A DNA stretch of 64,000 nt, taken from assembly GCA_002350105.1 (NCBI GenBank), contig DEDT01000062.1:1-64000 (forward strand). The letters are read 5' to 3'. This document shows, in pieces, positions 7,761-13,467 of the stretch (the first letter of the stretch is position 1; each line of letters begins with the position of its first letter). The notes under the pieces are model-generated. The model was not told the origin of the DNA, did no database searches, and saw nothing but the letters and a program-made list of their open reading frames with translations. The position numbers and the translations under genes were made by a program. The DNA is from Selenomonadaceae bacterium UBA2897 (GTDB lineage Bacteria; Bacillota; Negativicutes; Selenomonadales; Selenomonadaceae).

Positions 7761-8489
7761 CTAGGCACGTTCCTCGCGCCATACTTGCAACAGATCGACC
7801 TCTTTATAGGGCTGAGCCTGCTGCTCTGGCTCGCCAAGATCGAACAGGCTGCCTTCGATGACATCAGGCTCGTCGTGAAATAGGGAATCGTAGGTGAACG
7901 GCACGCGCAGGACGCGATGCGGATGGCGGGAATTCTGTCGCCATTCACTGAATTCGATGAGCTCGCCCGCTGCATTCGTATGCTTCAACGTGTCGCCCTG
8001 CACAATGTTCGTCTCTATGACCTTGCGCACGGAACGTAGCAGGTCTGCATCCGTGTCTAGCTGCCGACCCGTCTTCTGCTCATAGTTCTCTGCGAAGACC
8101 AGCAGCATGTTATCCCGCGCTTCGCGCAGATTGTCAGGCAGGAGCTCGATGCCGTAGATGCTCATCAGGGCCCAGAGCGTCTGGTACTTCCAGTTTGAGC
8201 CACGGATGTGCTTCGTATCCGCGTTGATATACGCGAGCTTTTGCCGCAGAATTTCCATCAAGAACGCACCAACTCCAGCCGACGGCTCGAAGAACGTCGC
8301 ATGCACGTCGCTCAGCTTCTCCTGTATCGGCGGGTTAGAGAGCATCAGCTTCACCATCCAGTTTGGCGTGAACACTTCGCCATGCTTTTGCACGCGCTCT
8401 TTCGACTTAATCAGCTGTTCACGGAACGCCTCGCTGCCATCAACTGCGTCAGTCGGCTGGACCTCTTCCGCCTTGGCTTGTTCGTCCAT
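7761..8489 (-). CDS. N6-adenine DNA methyltransferase, N-terminal half (motifs X and I)
   Basis: A 242-aa protein with a clear start (AAGGAG before ATG 8489). Residues 30-45 read KHGEVFTPNWMV, the beginning typical of N6-adenine methyltransferases, and FFEPSAGVGAF (about 66-76) is the S-adenosylmethionine-binding motif I. The catalytic NPPY motif is absent and is found in the gene at 5676-6676, so the two would have to act as a split enzyme. The C-terminal acidic tail (YKEVDLLQVWREERA) ends 64 bp before the Rpn gene. It is the first gene of the leftward operon; the antitoxin RNA promoter at 8651-8679 points at it, and readthrough past the RNA terminator could reach it. Confidence 0.8.
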   Translation of the reverse strand: MDEQAKAEEVQPTDAVDGSEAFREQLIKSKERVQKHGEVFTPNWMVKLMLSNPPIQEKLSDVHATFFEPSAGVGAFLMEILRQKLAYINADTKHIRGSNWKYQTLWALMSIYGIELLPDNLREARDNMLLVFAENYEQKTGRQLDTDADLLRSVRKVIETNIVQGDTLKHTNAAGELIEFSEWRQNSRHPHRVLRVPFTYDSLFHDEPDVIEGSLFDLGEPEQQAQPYKEVDLLQVWREERA

Positions 8490-8583
8490 ATCTTCATCTC
8501 CTTTTAACGCTGTCTTTCCTTTCTATTTTACACCATTTATCCTTCAATAGCCATTTCTGACTTATTTGCTCGAATCGCAATGA

Positions 8584-8644
8584 CAACAAAAGCCGCGGGT
8601 CACTACTCCCGCGGCTTGCATGACAACTTGCTCACTCTTTTGTC
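8584..8644 (-). ncRNA. candidate antitoxin RNA (about 60 nt) of a type I toxin-antitoxin
   Basis: From the consensus promoter at 8651-8679 a transcript would begin near 8644 and end at the 10-bp terminator stem (8617-8608 with 8599-8590, loop AGUAGUGA) followed by UUUUGUU. Its 5' half (from 8638 to 8618) is complementary to the start region of the peptide gene: 8 nt pair with CUCACUCU and 9 nt with GCAUGACAA of the mRNA (8730-8751), with a short mismatch between. Its terminator loop is complementary over 7 nt (GUAGUGA) to a loop in the mRNA 3' UTR (8849-8855). Small size, two-site pairing and a hairpin end are what Fst-type antitoxin RNAs show. Inferred from sequence only. Confidence 0.7.
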
Positions 8645-8650
8645 ATATAT

Positions 8651-8679
8651 ATTATACGTCTGACTTGCCTTCCAGTCAA
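8651..8679 (-). promoter_or_regulatory. promoter of the antitoxin RNA
   Basis: Minus strand TTGACT (8679-8674), a 17-nt spacer and TATAAT (8656-8651). This is close to consensus and stronger than the opposing promoter, as expected when the RNA must be in excess. Its -35 lies inside the region of the divergent toxin promoter. Confidence 0.75.
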
Positions 8680-8694
8680 GAATTTTGCTATACT
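8665..8694 (+). promoter_or_regulatory. promoter of the small membrane peptide (toxin) mRNA
   Basis: TTGCCT (8665-8670), an 18-nt spacer and TATACT (8689-8694). Transcription would start near 8701, just before a small hairpin (GCGGT/ACCGC at 8704-8715) and a GAAAGGGG ribosome site. The two promoters overlap back to back, so they may interfere. Confidence 0.65.
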
Positions 8695-8731
8695 GGAACC
8701 GTCGCGGTACACCGCCGAAAGGGGTGTTAGC

Positions 8732-8830
8732 ATGACAAAACTACTCACTCTATATTTCGTGTCTGTCGCAGCAGGCGTGACCTGTCACCTCGCCTGCAAG
8801 TGGCTAGACAGGCACCTATTCCGTGACTAG
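8732..8830 (+). CDS. candidate type I toxin: 32-residue membrane peptide
   Basis: The ORF starts at ATG 8732, 7 nt or so after AGGGG, and ends at TAG 8828-8830. The peptide has a hydrophobic N-terminal segment (LLTLYFVSVAAGVTCHLAC, residues 4-22) and a charged tail KWLDRHLFRD, the layout of Fst/Ldr-type toxins, which insert in the cytoplasmic membrane. It is far too short for usual gene calling. Support comes from the divergent small RNA complementary to its start region, the tailored 3' UTR and the relic second copy with the same CK-LDR ending. It lies immediately right of the defence operon. Toxicity is inferred; I cannot assign it to a named family with certainty. Confidence 0.7.
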   Translation: MTKLLTLYFVSVAAGVTCHLACKWLDRHLFRD

Positions 8831-8837
8831 CCCCAGG

Positions 8838-8896
8838 CCGCAGGAGACTCACTACCTCTTGAGCGGCAGCCATCTGCTTCGGCGGGTGGTTTTTTT
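8838..8896 (+). terminator. toxin mRNA 3' UTR: presenting hairpin plus intrinsic terminator
   Basis: GCCGC-AGGAG (8838-8847) pairs with CTCTT...GCGGC (8856-8867), holding the loop ACTCACTAC; this exposes TCACTAC (8849-8855), the complement of the antitoxin loop. It is followed by CCATCTGC-TTCG-GCGGGTGG (8870-8889) and seven T. In the left copy the stem bases differ (AGGG/CCCC) while the loop TCACTAC is kept. Confidence 0.7.
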
Positions 8897-8931
8897 GTTG
8901 CTCGCGCTGCCTTGGCAAGCGTATTTTTCGC

Positions 8932-9325
8932 TTACATTGCCTTGACAGCTGCCTCGAATTCGTCCTCTGTATCCACAAAATGGTACGGTTCATACTTTAG
9001 GTAAGGTAGAAAATTTTGTCTACGTCCACGTAGGAATCCTCATACAGCGACACCTTTACCTGCTCTGCCAGATTTTTCCGGAGCGGATGTCCATGCAGGT
9101 GATGTGGCCCTTGGGGATGAAGGAGCCGGTAGCGAGGAAAATGGCTTCCCGGGTGACGACGGGGACGAAGGCGGGATTGCGGTTGATATAGATGGTCGGC
9201 GTATGGCCCACCACCACGGTCATGTCCAGCGGGCCATTCTCGTCATAGTAGGCATTCTTGCCGCCGTACATCAGCGTTTCTGCCAGGGATCGGTCCCAGA
9301 CGAGCTCTTCCTCGGGGATATGGCC
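8932..9325 (-). pseudogene. decayed metallophosphatase-like gene fragments
   Basis: The frame open from 9325 to 9056 reads GHIPEEELVWDRSLAETL, then MTVVVGHTPTIYI and FLATGSFIPKGHITCMDI, the C-terminal half of a serine/threonine-type metallophosphatase; it is closed upstream by a stop at 9326-9328. Two other frames then carry LAEQVKVSLYEDSYVDVD and NFLPYLKYEPYHFVDTEDE up to the stop at 8932-8934, as if one C-terminus had suffered two frameshifts. No ribosome site or N-terminal domain is present. Remnant at the edge of the accessory region. Confidence 0.55.
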
Positions 9326-9370
9326 TCAGGGATGGTCAAAATCGAAACCGGCATGGCAGTGTGCTGCTGG

Positions 9371-9607
9371 TCACTCCCGGGCCGGCAGGCATTTCTTCGT
9401 GGCGAAAAACAGCCATTTTGCATGCCATACCAGATGCAGCAGGATGGCAGCCGTGCCGATGTATCCCGTCCAGCGGTGTACCTGCACCAGCAGCGTCTTT
9501 ACTTCACGCCCGCCGCTGAACCAATGGAAGTCCAGTACAACGCCGGTGATGATGCAGGCGAGCAGGCTGAGCAGCAGCAGGATGTCCAGATAAAAATTCT
9601 TTTTCAT
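9371..9607 (-). CDS. DUF4405-like small membrane protein, 78 aa
   Basis: ATG at 9607 follows AAAGGGAG. Two hydrophobic helices (residues 7-27 and 47-68) carry histidines, including VQVHRWTGYIG and LHLVWHAKW, the pattern of the DUF4405 family, which looks like a shortened cytochrome b561-type membrane domain that may hold heme. It follows the PepSY gene by 52 bp in the same direction and faces the kinase/regulator pair, so it is likely a partner or target of that sensor system. The function of such proteins is not established. Confidence 0.65.
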   Translation of the reverse strand: MKKNFYLDILLLLSLLACIITGVVLDFHWFSGGREVKTLLVQVHRWTGYIGTAAILLHLVWHAKWLFFATKKCLPARE

Positions 9608-9659
9608 GTCTTTCTCCCTTTCTTTCTGCCAGCCCGGCGCTGGTATGTCCCGTCACGGC

Positions 9660-10427
9660 TCAGAGTACATCGCACATCATCGTGTCGCCCGTCACGGCGT
9701 CGACCAGCACGCGGTATTTCACATTGCCCTGGGCGCAGTCAATCTGATAGGCCGGATGCATGCGGTGCATGGGGCGGGGCTGCTGCGCATCTGCGGGCTG
9801 TGCTCCAGCGGCCAGGTTCTGCTGCTCGGCCTGCGGCTGGGCGTTATTGTCCTGCCGTGCCTCGGGGCGCATGGGAGCGCCTTGCGCGTCTGCCTGCCCA
9901 CCGTAGGCGGGGCAGTTCTCCGGGCCGCCGCCCGGGCACCAGCCACCATCGTGCTGCCCATCGCGGCGATGGCGGCCATAGCCGCGCTCGTGCTCGTCAT
10001 CGCCATTGCACCAGGCGTGGCGCGGCTCCATATTGCCATCCGCACATGCCGGTCCATTGCCGAGCGCACGGGGCTCGCCCTTTTGCTTTTCGCCACGGGG
10101 GCCCTGTGCCATATCGGTGAGGCTCACGCGGCGATAGGTGAGCTGGCTCTCATCGGTGCCGATGGCCTCGGCGGCCACGGCCTGCGCCTCGTCCGCGCTG
10201 ATGAGCGTAATATCCTGCTTCGCCGCCTCGCTGGCCACGAGCTGGCTGCGCGCCGCATCGCGGGCCGCGAGCCGCTCCATGTGACGGTGCGCATTCCAGG
10301 CGAAGCCCGCACCACCGAGCACGGCCACGGCCAGAATGCCCGCGAGCCCCTTCTTCCAGTATTTGCGGCCGAAAGCCCCGATGCCCGCCAGCGTACTTGC
10401 CTGCTGCGTGTTATTCATCTTATCCAT
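9660..10427 (-). CDS. PepSY-domain membrane-anchored protein
   Basis: The start is set at ATG 10427 because GGAGGT lies about 8 nt upstream; the frame is open further. One transmembrane segment (about residues 25-45, GLAGILAVAVLGGAGFAW) anchors the protein. A first PepSY-like segment (ITLISADEAQAVAAEAIG) is followed by a long Gln/Gly/Pro/His/Met-rich linker (about 105-215) and a C-terminal PepSY end (AYQIDCAQGNVKYRVLVDA...GDTM). PepSY modules sit outside the membrane and often accompany two-component systems and redox or metal responses. It is transcribed divergently from the kinase 220 bp away. Confidence 0.75.
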   Translation of the reverse strand: MDKMNNTQQASTLAGIGAFGRKYWKKGLAGILAVAVLGGAGFAWNAHRHMERLAARDAARSQLVASEAAKQDITLISADEAQAVAAEAIGTDESQLTYRRVSLTDMAQGPRGEKQKGEPRALGNGPACADGNMEPRHAWCNGDDEHERGYGRHRRDGQHDGGWCPGGGPENCPAYGGQADAQGAPMRPEARQDNNAQPQAEQQNLAAGAQPADAQQPRPMHRMHPAYQIDCAQGNVKYRVLVDAVTGDTMMCDVL

Positions 10428-10646
10428 GATAATGACCTCCTTGCGTCTTGTTTTCGTTTTCCTGTTCCCTTGGAACATCTTTATCATAGCAGGCAGTTCG
10501 AAACGGGCCCGCAACCATAGCTAAATAATTTATAAACAAAAACGAACGCCGGGGAAAACTTTGCACGCTACGCCGCCGCGCCCCTTTTCCCCTGCCGTTT
10601 TCATGTTAAAATAAAGGAAACAACGCATTGTATAGGGAGGCACGCC

Positions 10647-12269
10647 ATGCTGCATTTCCGCGACATCTCGCTTACGAAACGAATTCTCACGACAAATTTT
10701 CTCATGGTCTTCATCCCCGCCCTGCTGCTCTTTCTCGCCGGGGCCGTGCTGCTCGGCACGCTGCGGCTCGCGGGCACGGCGCGGCAGAACGATCTCGCCG
10801 CCCTCTTCCCCACGCAGGGACCGGCGCTCTCCCTCCAGTATGCGCTGAACGAGCTGCGCTACACCGCCGACCAGAAGGGGGTGCACCGGCAGGACTTCGC
10901 GGCGCCTATCGCCATCCTCGAAAATGCCGGTGCCACCGTGGTCATCGCCAATAAAGAGGAAACCATCTACGCCACGCCGGGCACGAACGCCGCGGCTATG
11001 GCCGAGCAGGCGCTGCCGCCCGCCGATCTGGAGCGCCGTGGCCCCATGTGGCAGCGCGGCATGCACCAGCATGGCGGTATGCACCACGGCATGATGCAGG
11101 GCGGGCAGGACACGCCACCGATGCCCGAGCGCGAGCGGCCGCAGGACGATGCGGCGGAGCAGCTGCTCTGGACGCAGCACGGCCTCTATTTCTCCTATAC
11201 CTCGCCCACTACCGGCACGACGGTCCGCGCGGCGGGCGATCTGCCCTTTCTCGCCCAGGCCAGGCTGAAGCAGGGACCGCAGAAACACCTGCTCGAAGGG
11301 CTGCTGCTGCTCACCGTGGGCTCGGCCATCCTGCTCATCGTCCTGCTGGGCGTCTATCTCTCACGCCTGCTCTCGCGCCAGATTCTCGAGCCCCTCGCCG
11401 AACTGCGCGCCGCCGCCGCCCGCATCCGCGCGGGCGACCTCGAGACGCCGCTGCCGCCTATGGGCAAGGACGAGATGGGCGAGGCCTGCCGGGATTTCGA
11501 TACCATGCGCGCCGAGCTGCAGGCGAGCCGCGACCAGAAGGCGCAGTACGACGCCCGCCGCAAGGAGCTCATCGCGGGTATCTCCCACGATCTCGCCACG
11601 CCGCTGACCCTGCTCAAGGGCTATGCCGACGGCCTGCTCACAGGCCTCGCCGCCACGGCCGAGAAACGGCAGCAGTACGTCCAGCGCATCTACGGCGCGG
11701 CCTGCACGCTGGAGCGCCTCGTCAACAACCTGCGCTCCTTCTCCCGCCTCGAAATGGGCCGTATGCCGCTGCACCCCGAGCCCGTAGACCTCAGTGCCTA
11801 CTTTGCCGATTACACGGCCGAGACCGCGCCCATGCTGCAGGAGCGGGGCCTGCTGATCACACTGCAGGATACGGCAGAAAACAGCCGGGTTAACATCGAC
11901 CGCGACGCCTTCGCCCGCGTCGTCGACAACATCCTCGGCAACGCCATCAAATACAAAAAGGACGCGCAGGTCGCCATGGAGCTCTCCCTGCGAAACGCCG
12001 CCGACCGGCTGCAGCTCACCTTTGCCGACCACGGCCCCGGCGTACCCGAAGCAGCCCTGCCGCATCTCTTCGAGCTATTTTACCGCACGGACGCCGCCCG
12101 CACCGACACCAGGCAGGGCAGCGGCCTCGGCCTCGCTATCTGCCATGAAATCATCACGGGCCTCGGCGGCACGATCGCGGCCAGCACGACGCCCGGCGGC
12201 GGCCTCACCCTCACTATCAACCTGCCCCTCGCGGATGCATCAGCTGCACAGAAAGAAGGTACGTTATGA
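10647..12269 (+). CDS. sensor histidine kinase
   Basis: A 540-aa membrane kinase starting at ATG 10647 behind GGGAGG. A transmembrane helix at about 15-37 and a second at about 213-238 flank an outer sensor domain. The sensor contains a His/Met/Gln-rich patch (MWQRGMHQHGGMHHGMMQGG, about residues 134-153), which suggests metal (for example copper) sensing. HAMP follows (LSRQILEPLAELRAAAARIR), then the HisKA box GISHDLATPLTLLKGY with phospho-acceptor H314, and the ATPase N box NILGNAIKY, G1 DHGPGVP and G2 GSGLGLAI. It overlaps the response regulator by 4 nt (ATGA), so the two are translated together. The divergent PepSY/DUF4405 pair is the likely target. Confidence 0.9.
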   Translation: MLHFRDISLTKRILTTNFLMVFIPALLLFLAGAVLLGTLRLAGTARQNDLAALFPTQGPALSLQYALNELRYTADQKGVHRQDFAAPIAILENAGATVVIANKEETIYATPGTNAAAMAEQALPPADLERRGPMWQRGMHQHGGMHHGMMQGGQDTPPMPERERPQDDAAEQLLWTQHGLYFSYTSPTTGTTVRAAGDLPFLAQARLKQGPQKHLLEGLLLLTVGSAILLIVLLGVYLSRLLSRQILEPLAELRAAAARIRAGDLETPLPPMGKDEMGEACRDFDTMRAELQASRDQKAQYDARRKELIAGISHDLATPLTLLKGYADGLLTGLAATAEKRQQYVQRIYGAACTLERLVNNLRSFSRLEMGRMPLHPEPVDLSAYFADYTAETAPMLQERGLLITLQDTAENSRVNIDRDAFARVVDNILGNAIKYKKDAQVAMELSLRNAADRLQLTFADHGPGVPEAALPHLFELFYRTDAARTDTRQGSGLGLAICHEIITGLGGTIAASTTPGGGLTLTINLPLADASAAQKEGTL

Positions 12270-12973
12270 AGAAAATCCTGACCATCGAAGACAACCGCGA
12301 AATCGCGGAGATGGAGCGCGACTTCCTCGAGGCCGCCGACTTCGCCGTCACCATCGCGGCAGATGGCGAGCAGGGACTCGCCGAGCTCACCGCCGCCCAC
12401 TATGACCTCGTGCTGCTCGACCTCATGCTGCCCGGCCGGGATGGCTTTGCCATCTGCCGCGATATCCGCGCACAGAGTGAGATTCCCCTGCTCATCGTCT
12501 CGGCCCGCGGCGAGGATACCGACAAGATTCGCGGCCTTGGCCTCGGCGCCGACGACTACATCACGAAGCCGTTCAGCCCCAGCGAGCTCATCGCCCGCGT
12601 CCGCTCCCACATCAAGCGCTACGAGCGCGTGCGCCAGCAGGGTGCTACTGAGGCAGCCCGGACAGCACCCTCACAGGATATCGTGCGCGGCGCACTGCGC
12701 ATCGATACACTGGGGCACCGCGTCTTTCTCAACGACAAAGAGCTCACACTCCCAAACAAAGAGTACGAGCTCCTAACCTTCCTCGCCGAACATCCCGGCA
12801 TCGTCTTTTCCAAAGAGCAACTTTTCGAGAAAATCTGGGGACTGGACGCCGTGGGCGACACCGCCACGGTCATGGTTCACGTCAACCGTATCCGCAGCCG
12901 CATCGAGCCGGACCCGGCCCATCCCCTCTACATTGAGACCGTCTGGGGCGCCGGCTACCGCTTCCGCGGCTAA
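12266..12973 (+). CDS. OmpR/PhoB-type response regulator
   Basis: A 235-aa protein. The receiver domain (1-120) has the acidic pair ED (7-8), phospho-acceptor D52 in LVLLDLMLPG, and the KP switch lysine in DYITKPFSPSEL. The DNA-binding winged helix (about 140-233) ends IETVWGAGYRFRG, typical of the OmpR family. Start overlaps the kinase stop. It should bind near the divergent PepSY promoter region (10428-10646); no clear direct-repeat site could be picked out by eye. Confidence 0.92.
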   Translation: MKKILTIEDNREIAEMERDFLEAADFAVTIAADGEQGLAELTAAHYDLVLLDLMLPGRDGFAICRDIRAQSEIPLLIVSARGEDTDKIRGLGLGADDYITKPFSPSELIARVRSHIKRYERVRQQGATEAARTAPSQDIVRGALRIDTLGHRVFLNDKELTLPNKEYELLTFLAEHPGIVFSKEQLFEKIWGLDAVGDTATVMVHVNRIRSRIEPDPAHPLYIETVWGAGYRFRG

Positions 12974-12989
12974 ACCTTATGTCAGCCTT

Positions 12990-13364
12990 TCATTTCTCAG
13001 CCGCAACAGCGGCTTTTTTCTTTGCCCGACGCATGGATTGCCAGGAAAAATACATGTGCCGCAAGGTCATCCACGGATGGTGCCAAAGCATGCGCGGCCC
13101 CGCATAGCGCATAATCTGGCGAATCTGCTCCCGTTCTGCCGGACGGTAGCAGTGAATCGGACATTCACTGCAAAACGTCTTTTCTGCCATACGCGGGCAG
13201 CGGCGCAGCCGTTCCATCGCATAGGCGTAGACGGCATGGCAGGCGGGGCATAAGCCATCGGCGCTCCCGACTGCCATATGCCTTTTGCGACAGAAAAGGC
13301 GAATCATCTCCCCCACGACCTGCATCTCCTCCTGCCGTTTCGCCTCAATCTGTCTTTCCGTCAT
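12990..13364 (-). CDS. nitrous oxide-stimulated promoter family protein
   Basis: A 124-aa protein of the family named after a nitrous-oxide-responsive promoter in Pseudomonas; its role is not known. Family hallmarks are visible: GLCPACHAVYAYA, the cysteine cluster FCSECPIHCY (residues about 64-73), REQIRQIMRYAGPRM and HHPWMTLRH. The cysteines could bind a metal or Fe-S cluster. The start is ATG 13364; upstream codons in the same frame belong to the feo region. Its ribosome site (AAGGGGG) lies inside the stem of the terminator of the upstream feoAB gene, with the T-run ending 1 nt before the ATG. Confidence 0.8.
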   Translation of the reverse strand: MTERQIEAKRQEEMQVVGEMIRLFCRKRHMAVGSADGLCPACHAVYAYAMERLRRCPRMAEKTFCSECPIHCYRPAEREQIRQIMRYAGPRMLWHHPWMTLRHMYFSWQSMRRAKKKAAVAAEK

Positions 13365-13365
13365 C

Positions 13366-13405
13366 AAAAAAGCCCCCTTCTGCTCCCATTTTAGCAGAAA
13401 GGGGC
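13366..13405 (-). terminator. feoAB terminator overlapping the next gene's ribosome site
   Basis: GCCCCTTTCTGCT (13405-13393), loop AAAATGGG, AGCAGAAGGGGGC (13384-13372), then six T (13371-13366). The right arm contains the AAGGGGG that would serve the ATG at 13364. Confidence 0.8.
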
Positions 13406-13467
13406 CCGAGTTTGCAGGAACAAATCTTACAAAACTTTCCAAAGGAAACTGTGCCGTACTAAATTTT

